Shown here piece by piece: positions 51,823 through 61,217 of a stretch of DNA of 64,000 nucleotides (its first letter is position 1; every line of letters starts with the position of its first letter). A program made the position numbers and the translations under genes. The notes beneath the pieces are model-generated. The model worked only from the letters and a program-made list of their open reading frames with translations. It ran no database searches and was not told the DNA's origin. Origin of the DNA: Vibrio algivorus (GTDB taxonomy: Bacteria > Pseudomonadota > Gammaproteobacteria > Enterobacterales > Vibrionaceae); assembly GCF_002218005.2 (NCBI RefSeq), contig NZ_AP018678.1:62001-126000 (forward strand), written 5' to 3'.

Positions 51823-52214
51823 CTGCCAAATTTGAACTGACTGATTATTGCTTTTAAGTTTATATCTATCTATTTCTGCTGCTTTAGTTACTGGTTTTCT
51901 CAGTGTTATTTGCTTGTTTATGCATTGAGAGTATAACAATCTGCTGTGATCTACTGCATGCTTTTTAAGCTAAATCTGTTGTGTTGTTTATTTTGTCAGC
52001 AATATTATCTATCCTTTGTTGAATTTTTGTTAATAAACGTGCTTTGTACGGCTTTTTTTAGCGTTTAATATGCTGTTTTATTGCATTTTCATTAATTGTT
52101 TGCCAAATTGGAATACACAATTTGTCTTCCCTCCTTTTTGATGGGGATTACAACGAATGGATTCGTTTTTTTACAGACAAGGCAGAAAGCTGTCAAAGCA
52201 GTAGAGGTCTGGTA

Positions 52215-53930
52215 ATGCCACTTTTAGAAGTTAAAGATCTACGGATTGAATATCCGTCACGTCACGGTGTTCACGCCGCGGTAAAATCCCTTTCTTTCAG
52301 CATTGAGCGCGGTGAAATCGTCGGTGTGGTTGGTGAGTCTGGTGCAGGAAAATCTACCGTCGGTAATGCGGTGATTGATCTGCTAAGCCCTCCAGGTCGT
52401 ATCGCTGGTGGTGATGTTTTTCTTGATGGAGAGAAAATTTCAGGCTTAACACCTGAGCAAATGCGTTCAGTACGCGGTTCTAAGATAGGGTTTATTTTCC
52501 AAGACCCAATGACGTCATTAAATCCATTATTTACGGTTGAACATCAACTTACCGAAACGATTCATGCCAATATGAAAGTATCGGAAAAAGAGGCGTATGA
52601 GCGTGCATTAAACTTAATGAACCAAGTAGGTATTCCTCAACCTGAAAATCGCTTAAAACAATATCCTCATCAATTTTCTGGTGGCATGCGTCAACGTGTG
52701 GTGATTGCCATCGCGTTAGCTGGCGAGCCTGAGTTAATTATTGCTGATGAACCGACTACCGCGCTTGATGTATCGATTCAAGATCAAATTCTTAGCCTTA
52801 TCCGCGAGTTATGTATTAAAAATAATGTCGGATGTATGCTGGTAACCCATGATATGGGCGTAGTTTCTAACGTTACCGATAAAGTTGCGGTGATGTATAG
52901 AGGTGACCTGGTTGAGTTTGGACCAACCGCCAAAGTACTTGGTACGCCAGAACATACCTACACTCGCAGTTTAATTTCAGCAGTGCCACGCTCAGATAAG
53001 AAATTTGATCGCTTTCCGTTGGTGAGTTATATCGAGGAAGCACATGAACTTGAGCCACTCGATGTCAAAACCCATTGGTTAGGTCAGAGCCAAGATCAGC
53101 GTGATTATACTGGTCCATTGCTTAGTGTTGAAAATGTTAGCTTACGTTTTACTACCAAAGACTCGTTGTTTGAATCACGTAGAGAATATGTCCAAGCCTC
53201 TAATAATGTCAGTTTTGATGTTCATGAAGGGGAAACATTTGGGCTAGTTGGTGAATCTGGATCAGGTAAATCGACAATTGCTCGTGTGATTGCCGGGTTA
53301 TATGCACCAAATGAAGGCAAGGTTACCTTTGAAGGTATTGATTTAACCGCAATTAAATCAGAACGTGAACGTCGACCATTCCGTCGTCAAATGCAAATGG
53401 TGTTTCAAAATCCTTATACTTCAATGAACCCTCGCATGAAAATCTTCGATATTATTGCTGAGCCGATTCGTTTTCATAAGCTCACCCGTGATGAAAATGA
53501 AACTCGTAAGATCGTACATGATCTGTTAGATCACGTAGGTTTAGGCCGTATGGCTGGGGTGAAATTCCCACATGAGTTCTCCGGTGGTCAACGTCAACGT
53601 ATTTCGATAGCTCGTGCTTTAGCGACTCGCCCACGTTTATTAATTTGTGATGAGCCAACCTCCGCATTGGATGTGTCGGTTCAGGCACAGATCTTGAATC
53701 TATTAAAAGACTTACAAGATGAGCTGAATTTAACCATGTTATTTATCAGCCATGATTTGCCAGTTATTCGCCAAATGTGTGATCGCATTGGTGTGATGAA
53801 AATGGGGCAATTATTGGAAGTGTCTCCAACCGAACAGCTGTTTACTGATCCGCAACACGAATATAGTAAACAATTGATTTCTTTAATGCCGGAATTTACA
53901 GGCCTTAGAGAAGATATGAAAATCGCTTAA
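52215..53930 (+). CDS. Peptide-type ABC transporter, fused dual ATP-binding protein
   Basis: This protein carries two complete nickel/peptide-type ATPase domains, equivalent to DppD and DppF in one chain. Walker A is GESGAGKST at 40-48 and GESGSGKST at 346-354. Signature motifs are FSGGMRQR and FSGGQRQR, and Walker B reads IIADEPT and LICDEPT. It powers import by the two permeases downstream. I start at ATG 52215 (571 residues), which has AGAGGT 6 nt before it. A TTG at 52122 would add 31 unlikely residues. It leads a four-gene operon: ATPase, binding protein, permease, permease. Confidence 0.92.
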   Translation: MPLLEVKDLRIEYPSRHGVHAAVKSLSFSIERGEIVGVVGESGAGKSTVGNAVIDLLSPPGRIAGGDVFLDGEKISGLTPEQMRSVRGSKIGFIFQDPMTSLNPLFTVEHQLTETIHANMKVSEKEAYERALNLMNQVGIPQPENRLKQYPHQFSGGMRQRVVIAIALAGEPELIIADEPTTALDVSIQDQILSLIRELCIKNNVGCMLVTHDMGVVSNVTDKVAVMYRGDLVEFGPTAKVLGTPEHTYTRSLISAVPRSDKKFDRFPLVSYIEEAHELEPLDVKTHWLGQSQDQRDYTGPLLSVENVSLRFTTKDSLFESRREYVQASNNVSFDVHEGETFGLVGESGSGKSTIARVIAGLYAPNEGKVTFEGIDLTAIKSERERRPFRRQMQMVFQNPYTSMNPRMKIFDIIAEPIRFHKLTRDENETRKIVHDLLDHVGLGRMAGVKFPHEFSGGQRQRISIARALATRPRLLICDEPTSALDVSVQAQILNLLKDLQDELNLTMLFISHDLPVIRQMCDRIGVMKMGQLLEVSPTEQLFTDPQHEYSKQLISLMPEFTGLREDMKIA

Positions 53931-54044
53931 TGGCGATATCGTATGGGCAGCGAGAGTTCGTTGCCTATAAAAACACAGATGTATAAACACAACACACTCT
54001 ATATAAAAACAAGGGATGTCCTCCCGCATGAAGGAGTTATGCAA

Positions 54045-55604
54045 ATGAAAATGATGAAGAGCAAATTAGCCGTAGCATTAATGGCTGCGGGTTTGAGCTT
54101 TAACGCACTGGCTGCTGATATTACCGTGGCTTATGATGCTGACCCAGTATCGATGGATCCACATGAGCAATTATCGGGTGGTACGCTGCAGTTGTCTCAC
54201 ATGGTGTTTGACCCACTGGTTCGCTATAACCAACAGTTTGAATTTGAAGCTCGATTGGCTGAAAAGTGGGAGCGAATTGATGATAAAACCATGCGTTTTC
54301 ATTTGCGTAAAGGTGTGAAATTCCACTCAGGTAATACCATGACTGCGGATGATGTGGTATGGACCTTTAATCGTTTACAAAACTCTCCAGACTTTAAAGC
54401 TATTTTCGAACCGTTTGAAAAAGCAGTAAAAGTTGATGATTTCACAGTCGATCTTGTTACGAAAAATGCTTTCCCTCTAGTGCTTCAATCTGCTACTTAT
54501 ATCTTCCCGATGGATAGTAAGTTCTACTCTGGTAAAGATGAAAATGGCAACGATAAGTCTGCAATTGTGAAGCATGGTAACTCTTATGCTTCGACTCATA
54601 TTTCAGGTACAGGTCCATTTATTGTGACAGCACGTGAGCAAGGCGTAAAAGTTGATTTTGAACGTTTTGCTGATTACTGGGATAAAGACTCAAAAGGTAA
54701 TGTTGATCATCTGACACTTAAACCAATTAAAGAAAATGCCACCCGTGTTGCTGCTTTGCTTTCTGGTGGTGTGGATATGATTGCTCCGGTTGCTCCTAAT
54801 GACCATGATCGAGTGAAAGGTGCCGATGGTATCGATTTAGTGACTCTGCCAGGCACTCGTATTATTACTTTCCAAATGAACCAAAACAGCAACCCAGCTT
54901 TAAAAGATAAGCGTGTTCGCCAGGCGATCGTTTATGCGATTAACAACGAAGGGATTGCTAAGCGAATCATGAAAGGCTTCGCAACTGCCGCTGGTCAACA
55001 AAGCCCAGAGGGTTACGCAGGCTACGATGCTGAGCTTAAACCTCGCTATGATTTGAACAAAGCGAAAGAGCTGATGAAAGAAGCGGGCTACGAAGATGGC
55101 TTTAGCTTAACAATGATTGCGCCAAACAACCGCTATGTAAATGATGCAAAAATTGCTCAAGCAGCGGCTGCAATGTTGTCGAAAATTGGCATTAAAGTTG
55201 ATTTGAAAACGATGCCTAAAGCTCAATACTGGCCTGAGTTCGATAAGTGTGCTGCGGATATGTTGATGATTGGTTGGCATGCGGATACCGAAGACTCAGC
55301 AAACCTAACTGAGTTCTTAACCATGACTCGTGATGAGAAGACTGGTAAAGGTCAATATAACTGTGGCCACTACTCAAACCCAGAAGTCGATAAGCTGATC
55401 ACTGAAGCTAATACTGAAACCGATCCAGAGAAGCGCAGCGCAGAACTGAAAAAAGTTGAACGTATTCTTTATGATGATGCTGCTTTTGTGCCATTACATT
55501 GGCAAAACCTAGCGTGGGGCGCGAAGTCTAATGTTCACATTACACCAATTGTGAATGCGATGAACTTCCCATACTTTGGTGATTTAGTGGTTGATGAAAA
55601 ATAA
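54045..55604 (+). CDS. Peptide-type ABC transporter substrate-binding protein
   Basis: This is a 519-residue periplasmic SBP_bac_5 (DppA/OppA-like) binding protein. The signal peptide covers residues 1 to about 23, ending NALAA before DITVAYDADP. Family blocks include FHLRKGVKFHSG, DDVVWTFNRL and RVRQAIVYAIN. ATG 54045 is chosen because AAGGAG (54031-54036) is 8 nt away; it is 2 nt from the ATG at 54039. The likely ligand is a di- or oligopeptide, but family members also bind nickel or opines. Two strong hairpins follow before the permease gene. Confidence 0.92.
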   Translation: MKMMKSKLAVALMAAGLSFNALAADITVAYDADPVSMDPHEQLSGGTLQLSHMVFDPLVRYNQQFEFEARLAEKWERIDDKTMRFHLRKGVKFHSGNTMTADDVVWTFNRLQNSPDFKAIFEPFEKAVKVDDFTVDLVTKNAFPLVLQSATYIFPMDSKFYSGKDENGNDKSAIVKHGNSYASTHISGTGPFIVTAREQGVKVDFERFADYWDKDSKGNVDHLTLKPIKENATRVAALLSGGVDMIAPVAPNDHDRVKGADGIDLVTLPGTRIITFQMNQNSNPALKDKRVRQAIVYAINNEGIAKRIMKGFATAAGQQSPEGYAGYDAELKPRYDLNKAKELMKEAGYEDGFSLTMIAPNNRYVNDAKIAQAAAAMLSKIGIKVDLKTMPKAQYWPEFDKCAADMLMIGWHADTEDSANLTEFLTMTRDEKTGKGQYNCGHYSNPEVDKLITEANTETDPEKRSAELKKVERILYDDAAFVPLHWQNLAWGAKSNVHITPIVNAMNFPYFGDLVVDEK

Positions 55605-55643
55605 GCTAATTTCACGAGATTCATTCGTTGTTATTAGTGAGCA

Positions 55644-55728
55644 ATAGGCCGTATATTCCTCGAATCTAGGTATACGGTCCTATAAAAATAAGCTGGTTAC
55701 TTCTAAGAAATATGGAGCTAACCAGCAT
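55644..55728 (+). promoter_or_regulatory. Two hairpins between binding-protein and permease genes
   Basis: The first pairs ATAGGCCGTATA with TATACGGTCCTAT (55644-55684, one bulge). The second pairs AGCTGGTTA with TAACCAGC (55691-55728). Neither has a T-tail. They would protect the binding-protein mRNA from 3' decay, or limit readthrough into the permeases, as known for other importer operons. Confidence 0.65.
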
Positions 55729-55754
55729 TTAATGGATTATTTAAGGGGCAAGGA

Positions 55755-56732
55755 ATGTTAACGTTTCTGGTCAAGCGCCTATTTCAGGCACTGATAGTGA
55801 TGTTTGTGATCAGTCTAGTAGCGTTTTCCATACAGGATAACCTAGGTGACCCGTTACGTGAGTTAGTCGGGCAATCAGTTTCAGAATCTGAGCGACAAGC
55901 ATTGCGTGATGAATTGGGCCTTAATGACCCATTCACAGTTAAGTATTCTCGTTTTGTGGTGGATGCATTACATGGCGATTTAGGAACATCTTACTTTTTT
56001 AAAAAGCCGGCAGCAGAAGTGATTTTGGATAAACTTCCAGCCACTCTAGAGCTGGTTTTTGGCGCGACATTAATTATTATATTTTTATCGATTCCACTCG
56101 GTGTTTATTCTGCAATTAACCCTAAAAGCATTTTAACTAAAGTCATTATGGGGTTTAGTAGTATTGGCATTTCGATTCCAGTTTTCTTAACTGCCATTAT
56201 GTTGATGTATGTGTTCTCGATTGAGCTAGGCTGGCTGCCGTCCTATGGTCGAGGAGATACCAGTGATATTTTAGGTTGGGATTCTGGCCTGTTTACACTA
56301 GATGGTTTAGCACATTTAGTCTTGCCTTGTATTTCTTTGGCTTCAATTATGTTGCCGCTATTTATTCGTTTAGTCCGTTCTGAAATGCTGGAAGTGCTAG
56401 GCTCTGAATACATTAAATTTTGTCGTGCTAAAGGTTTGGCAATGAACAAAATTTATTACCAACATGCACTGAAAAATACCATGCTACCGGTATTAACCGT
56501 TGGTGGTGTGCAGATTGGTACTATGGTGGCTTACACCATTCTGACTGAAACCGTATTTCAATGGCCGGGTACTGGCTTTCTTTTCCTTGAAGCGATTAAC
56601 CGTGTTGATACGCCGTTAATTACCGCTTACGTTATCTTCGTCGGTTTGATCTTTGTGGTCACCAATACCATCGTTGATTTGCTTTATGGTTTGGTTAACC
56701 CAACCGTTAACATCACAGGAAAAGGAGCATAA
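55755..56732 (+). CDS. Peptide-type ABC transporter permease 1 (DppB-like)
   Basis: This 325-residue inner-membrane permease of the DppB/OppB family has about six helices. Seen are the N-terminal MLTFLVKRLFQALIVMFVIS, the DELGLNDPFTVKYSRF segment and the ATPase-docking EAA loop (FCRAKGLAMNKIYYQHALKN). RBS AAGGGGCAAGG precedes the ATG. The stop is 2 nt before the second permease. Confidence 0.93.
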   Translation: MLTFLVKRLFQALIVMFVISLVAFSIQDNLGDPLRELVGQSVSESERQALRDELGLNDPFTVKYSRFVVDALHGDLGTSYFFKKPAAEVILDKLPATLELVFGATLIIIFLSIPLGVYSAINPKSILTKVIMGFSSIGISIPVFLTAIMLMYVFSIELGWLPSYGRGDTSDILGWDSGLFTLDGLAHLVLPCISLASIMLPLFIRLVRSEMLEVLGSEYIKFCRAKGLAMNKIYYQHALKNTMLPVLTVGGVQIGTMVAYTILTETVFQWPGTGFLFLEAINRVDTPLITAYVIFVGLIFVVTNTIVDLLYGLVNPTVNITGKGA

Positions 56733-56734
56733 TT

Positions 56735-57679
56735 ATGAATCAGCAAACTTCATCTGTTGTTCCGACTCGTTGGGAACGCTTCAAACAATCAGACATCTTG
56801 TATTATTTCCTACGAGACAAAGTGGCGATGGTCAGCTTTGCGGTTTTTATGGCATTTTTTGTTGCGGCTATTTTATCGCCGTGGCTCGCGCCAACTGACC
56901 CGTATGATTTAACTTCGATTGATATTATGAACTCTGAACTGCCTCCATCGTGGATGGCAGATGGTGATCCGGCATTCTGGTTAGGTACCGATGACCAGGG
57001 ACGAGATATTTTTTCAACCATTTTATATGGCTCTCGCTTGTCATTAATGATTGGTTTTTGCGCAGTAGCGGTTCAACTGTTTTTGGGTATCATCATTGGG
57101 TTATCAGCTGGTTACTTTGGTGGCCGCATTGATAGTTTCTTAATGCGCTTTGCTGACATCCAATTATCTTTTTCTACTATGATGGTGGCGATCATTGTTT
57201 CGGCCATTTTTAAAGCCAGCTTTGGTGGTGAATTTTATGGTCAGTATGCAGTGTTAATGCTGATTGTGATTATTGGTGTTGCTGAATGGCCACAATACGC
57301 ACGTACGGTTCGTGCATCAGTACTGGCAGAGAAGAAGAAAGAATATGTGGAAGCGGCGCGTGTGATGGGTTTCCGCTCACCTCGTATCATGTTCCGTCAT
57401 ATTTTACCGAACTGTTTATCGCCAATCTTGGTTATCTCAACGGTTCAAATTGCGAACGCGATCATGTCGGAAGCAGCACTATCTTTCTTAGGTCTAGGTT
57501 TACCGGTTGACCAACCATCACTGGGTTCATTGATTAGTATAGGTTTTAACTATATTTTCTCAGGCTCTTGGTGGATCACTGCATTCCCAGGAATAGTATT
57601 GGTTACTATAGTATTAGTGATTAACTTGCTTGGTGACTGGTTGCGTGATGTGTTCAATCCTAAGCTATACAAAGGTTAA
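56735..57679 (+). CDS. Peptide-type ABC transporter permease 2 (DppC-like)
   Basis: This 314-residue partner permease has the DppC/OppC N-terminal domain (KVAMVSFAVFMAFFVAAILSP). The typical WLGTDDQGRD follows, then the EAA loop (YVEAARVMGFRSPRIMFRHI). It ends the transporter operon. Confidence 0.94.
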   Translation: MNQQTSSVVPTRWERFKQSDILYYFLRDKVAMVSFAVFMAFFVAAILSPWLAPTDPYDLTSIDIMNSELPPSWMADGDPAFWLGTDDQGRDIFSTILYGSRLSLMIGFCAVAVQLFLGIIIGLSAGYFGGRIDSFLMRFADIQLSFSTMMVAIIVSAIFKASFGGEFYGQYAVLMLIVIIGVAEWPQYARTVRASVLAEKKKEYVEAARVMGFRSPRIMFRHILPNCLSPILVISTVQIANAIMSEAALSFLGLGLPVDQPSLGSLISIGFNYIFSGSWWITAFPGIVLVTIVLVINLLGDWLRDVFNPKLYKG

Positions 57680-57745
57680 ATACCCTGAGTACTTGGTGTT
57701 GTTAAAATTAAAATAGTTACTCCGTAAGATAAATTTACGTATGAT

Positions 57746-57784
57746 GCAAACCGCAAAGGGAGACTTTTGCGGTTTGTTTTTTTA
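57746..57784 (+). terminator. Terminator of the ABC transporter operon
   Basis: CAAACCGCAAA pairs with TTTGCGGTTTG around a short loop, followed by a long T-run. It separates the transporter from the oxidoreductase. Confidence 0.92.
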
Positions 57785-57810
57785 GGTATGTCGATTGAGA
57801 GGGAAAACAT

Positions 57811-58791
57811 ATGCTACGTCTAGCCATTATCGGGACGAACTGGATCACTGAGCGTTTTGTGCAAGCGGCCATAGAAGTTAATGAGTTTGAATTAACCGCC
57901 GTGTATTCACGCACCGAAGCACGAGCGTCAGAGTTTGCGTCGCCATTTAATGCTCAAGCACAATACTTTACTGATTTACAGGCTATGGCAGAAAGTGATG
58001 TGTTTGATGCTGTCTACATTGCTAGTCCGAATGCTCTCCATTATGAACAAAGTGTGTTGATGCTAGAAAATGGTAAACATGTTATTTGTGAAAAACCTAT
58101 CGCTTCGAATATTACTCAAGCCGAGCATATGTACCAGGTGGCTGAGCAAAATGGTGTAGTGCTATTTGAAGCATTTAAAACTGAGTATTTACCTAACTTT
58201 CAGCTCATTAATCAGAACCTTGATAAATTGGGTAAACTGCATAAAGTTTTTATTAATTATTGTCAGTATTCATCTCGCTATCAGCGTTATTTGGATGGTG
58301 AAAATCCGAATACCTTCAACCCTGCTTTCTCAAATGGCTCAATTATGGACATCGGTTTCTACTGTGTATCCAGTGCTGTAGCACTCTTTGGCGAGCCTGA
58401 AACGATTAAAGCGAGTGCTCACTTACTTGATTCTGGCGTTGATGCTCATGGTACAGTAATTTTGAACTACAAAGAGCATGATGTGGTGATTTCACACTCT
58501 AAAGTGTCAGATTCTAATATCCCAAGCGAGATTCAAGGTGAAGCTGGTTCAATGATTATTGAACACATTTCGGAGTGTGATCATATTGTGTTGAAATTAC
58601 GTGGTGAAGACGCAGTGACGCTAACTGTCCCTCAAGTGGAAAACACCATGACTTATGAAGCGAGCATTTTTGCTGAGCAAATCAAGCAAGGTAAGTTGTG
58701 TGAAAAAGCTAAAGCAAGAGCGTTGGGCGTGTCGCGCATTAGTACCGAAGTGAGAAAACAAGTAGGTGTCGTATTCCCTGCGGATAAGTAA
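57811..58791 (+). CDS. Gfo/Idh/MocA-family oxidoreductase
   Basis: This 326-residue NAD(P)-dependent sugar or polyol oxidoreductase has the N-terminal nucleotide fold beginning MLRLAIIGTNWIT. The family EKP motif is at residues 94-96 (ICEKPIA), and a conserved GSIMDIGFYC precedes the C-terminal alpha/beta domain. The substrate is unknown. It follows the transporter operon but has its own RBS (GAGAGGGAA) and lies behind a terminator, so a shared role is only suggested. Confidence 0.9.
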   Translation: MLRLAIIGTNWITERFVQAAIEVNEFELTAVYSRTEARASEFASPFNAQAQYFTDLQAMAESDVFDAVYIASPNALHYEQSVLMLENGKHVICEKPIASNITQAEHMYQVAEQNGVVLFEAFKTEYLPNFQLINQNLDKLGKLHKVFINYCQYSSRYQRYLDGENPNTFNPAFSNGSIMDIGFYCVSSAVALFGEPETIKASAHLLDSGVDAHGTVILNYKEHDVVISHSKVSDSNIPSEIQGEAGSMIIEHISECDHIVLKLRGEDAVTLTVPQVENTMTYEASIFAEQIKQGKLCEKAKARALGVSRISTEVRKQVGVVFPADK

Positions 58792-58794
58792 GCT

Positions 58795-59026
58795 AACCTC
58801 AGTTGCGGATAACTAGAAGTCACTCAATACAGCACTTTAGGCGTCTAACTTCTTTAAAATCAACGCAATAGGCCAGCTATTGACTTATGATTTTGCCTTG
58901 TTATCCATCCCAAATTGCAGCATTGAGAGAAAGTCATCAATCCTAGATACCTGACAGATGTTTTTATCACTTTTATATCAGTGAGTTAGGTTCATTATTG
59001 TGACACTCTTATCCGAAGCTGAGGTT
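58795..59026. repeat. Repeat element with imperfect terminal inverted repeats, copy B
   Basis: The left end AACCTCAGTTGCGGATAA (58795-58812) and the right end TTATCCGAAGCTGAGGTT (59009-59026) are inverted with 16 of 18 matches. The left 40 bp also recur at 12992-13031. Inside are further hairpins: AAAATCA..CAATAG / CTATTG..TGATTTT (58856-58894), and GGATAAC / GTTATCC framing 58807-58906. No ORF is visible in this gene-free stretch (58792-59108). Confidence 0.6.
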
Positions 59027-59056
59027 AAGTTAGGTATTTCTTAAAGCCAAGAATAA

Positions 59057-59095
59057 ACAAAGCCTCAGTTAATGCCGATTAACTGAGGCTTTGCT
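59057..59095. terminator. Bidirectional terminator downstream of the outer-membrane gene
   Basis: AAAGCCTCAGTTAA pairs with TTAACTGAGGCTTT around TGCCGA, one of the strongest hairpins in the window. Confidence 0.92.
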
Positions 59096-59108
59096 ATTTA
59101 GAAGAAGA

Positions 59109-60257
59109 TTAGAAGCGGCCGTTAACCATAATAATCAACTGGCGGCGATCACCAACTACACCGGTATACTCCATAGCGGCAGATAAGTGCTTATTGACTG
59201 TAAAATTAGCGCCCAAAATGCCGGCCCACTTTTCAGAGTTTTCTTGATGTACTTCGAATGCAATGGTATGCGGTGCATCAAAATCTTGAGTGGATTCCAT
59301 CGTTTCAAGGTTAAAGCCACCAGAAATGGTTTGGTTGCTGTCCATATAGCTCGCACCAGTATACAGCGCCAACTCTAGTCCATGGTTGAGTTCAAAATTA
59401 TAACCGACACGTGGCTGAATATTGAGAGTGCCGCCGCTTACATTGGTCTTCTTCATGTTAGTTTGGGTGTATACCACGGGCATAGTATAGAACCAATCTC
59501 CACTTGCACCTGCTAACATCGCACCAAGGCTGTAGTTGTAACCTTCAATTTCAGCTTCAGCATTGAGGCGCCAAGGTTCACCATTGAATATATCTGGTGG
59601 CGTATCTGGTTTAAGTGCACTACCTGCTCGACATTTCACTGGATTTTTGGCGCAGTAGGCTTGTATGCCATCATTAATTGCATTGGTAACCGGATCACTA
59701 GTCACCACACTACCTTTAGGCATACTCATTTTAATATCAATGGTGCCTTTAATACGGCCAACAGTGGCAAATACATTAAGAAAAGGGAGTACCCAAGCAT
59801 CTAGTTTTAATTGTGGGGTATTGGTTTTGCTGCGAAATCGGTCAAAAGACAGAAAATCAATATCAACATTCGCAGGGCCACCATAGCCAATTTTCATATC
59901 GCTAATCGTCTGATCCTGTTCGATATAGCTGTATAAAAAGCTGACACCAAAAGGCAGAGGCAAATCGTAGCCATTATAAATTGCGACTTGACCACCAATG
60001 GGTAATATTCTATCCCATACTTTATCTGAGTTAGCTGGGCGATTTGGATTGCCACTCGTTGGTTTCGCTTGGGTTGTTTGAGCGCTTTGTGGTGTGCCAG
60101 CTTTAGGTACGGTTGTGACTTCGCCAATTTGGCTTGAAGCGGCATAAGCAATCGAAAACAGTGCAGAGGTTAGGTAAGTGCTGATGAGGCTTACACCATG
60201 CTTAAGGTTGGCAAATCCAGATAGAGGGCGACGAGACATAGAATAAGATCCATTCAT
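59109..60257 (-). CDS. Outer-membrane beta-barrel protein, uncharacterised
   Basis: The 382-residue protein has an N-terminal signal segment (to about residue 40, AYAA), then a Pro/Thr/Gln-rich linker (KAGTPQSAQTTQAKPTSGNP). A barrel-like region of alternating strands follows and ends in ..QLIIMVNGRF, with the terminal Phe typical of Bam substrates. Two cysteines in AYCAKNPVKCRAG may form a disulfide in a loop. I cannot name the family. A decayed relative of its C-terminus lies at 61218-61454. Of two possible starts, ATG at residue 6 (MSRRPLSGF) gives a shorter signal peptide. Confidence 0.8.
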   Translation of the reverse strand: MNGSYSMSRRPLSGFANLKHGVSLISTYLTSALFSIAYAASSQIGEVTTVPKAGTPQSAQTTQAKPTSGNPNRPANSDKVWDRILPIGGQVAIYNGYDLPLPFGVSFLYSYIEQDQTISDMKIGYGGPANVDIDFLSFDRFRSKTNTPQLKLDAWVLPFLNVFATVGRIKGTIDIKMSMPKGSVVTSDPVTNAINDGIQAYCAKNPVKCRAGSALKPDTPPDIFNGEPWRLNAEAEIEGYNYSLGAMLAGASGDWFYTMPVVYTQTNMKKTNVSGGTLNIQPRVGYNFELNHGLELALYTGASYMDSNQTISGGFNLETMESTQDFDAPHTIAFEVHQENSEKWAGILGANFTVNKHLSAAMEYTGVVGDRRQLIIMVNGRF

Positions 60258-60501
60258 TTCTATTGTAATATTGATGAGTCATTAAGGCGTTATTTGAAAT
60301 AACCAATATCAATGTATCGATACTTAATGAAGGTATGGTAATGGATAATTACATTGATTACACACAAATTAAGTGAGTGAAAGTAATTATTTATAGTTTA
60401 GCTTAATTTATACTTTATCGCGCCTAGACTGGCAGCGTTTAGCCGCGATCTTACCGTTTAATGAATTAAAAAGTAGGAAAGCCTGATAAATCTGGTGAGT
60501 A

Positions 60502-61143
60502 TTAGTTAGATACTCGAATATAAAAACCGATATGACCATCATGGTCTTCATAACTGGCTCTGCCGCCCAGAGCAATATTTTCAGTGAAGTAGTAATTCAT
60601 CTCAGCAGAAGTTTGCAAATAGGTACGGTCATAGGCATATTTAGCGCCAATGTCGGCACCAAGATCAATGTTGCGAGTTAAGCTATAACGTAAGCCTGTT
60701 AAACCTTTTATACCAACACTATGATCATCGTAATCAATGCCAATAATATCATCAGCGGTAGAGCTAGTTTTACGATCTTTGTACCAATCATAACCCAGTT
60801 CGCCACCGACAACCCAATCGAGCGATGGATTCAGCGGCATGCGATATAACGCACCAAATGCGACATCACTTTGACTAAACTTGGAATCGTAGGCATTTTC
60901 ACCGGTTGGAAAGTCTCCATCATTGAGAAAATAGTTTTGATAGTGGCCAGTAAAGATCCAGTTCTCATCAATCATATAGCTCCCACCTAGCTTGATATCC
61001 AAACCGTCAGTTTGCCAACCAGCACCAATCTGAAAATTATTATAATTATACGGTGAGTCGTAGGCGCGATAGTCTGGATTGGTTAAGCTCGTGATTGGCG
61101 TTCCAGTCCAATATGAGAGCATGGAAAAAAGCAAAATGAACAT
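60502..61143 (-). CDS. Small outer-membrane beta-barrel protein
   Basis: The 213-residue protein has alternating strands suiting an 8-stranded barrel of the OmpA/OmpW-like size (GAGWQTDGLDIKLGGSYMI, NIALGGRASYEDHDGHIGFY). The N-terminus MFILLFSMLSYWTGTPITSL is hydrophobic but lacks the basic start and Ala-X-Ala site of a normal signal peptide. The only AAGGA ribosome-binding site is about 12 nt away. The true start or signal may be damaged. It ends in RVSN rather than an aromatic residue. Confidence 0.7.
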   Translation of the reverse strand: MFILLFSMLSYWTGTPITSLTNPDYRAYDSPYNYNNFQIGAGWQTDGLDIKLGGSYMIDENWIFTGHYQNYFLNDGDFPTGENAYDSKFSQSDVAFGALYRMPLNPSLDWVVGGELGYDWYKDRKTSSTADDIIGIDYDDHSVGIKGLTGLRYSLTRNIDLGADIGAKYAYDRTYLQTSAEMNYYFTENIALGGRASYEDHDGHIGFYIRVSN

Positions 61144-61217
61144 AGTGAGCGTCTGTCCTTAGAGTGAGTATTTTAAATTTTACGCCAATGTTTAATGCAA
61201 AGACTAGTTAAAAACGC

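Noticed and set aside
51688..51939. An 83-codon frame on the minus strand across the repeat array end
   Set aside because: It is generated by the 98-bp repeats and AT-rich flank, with no start signal.
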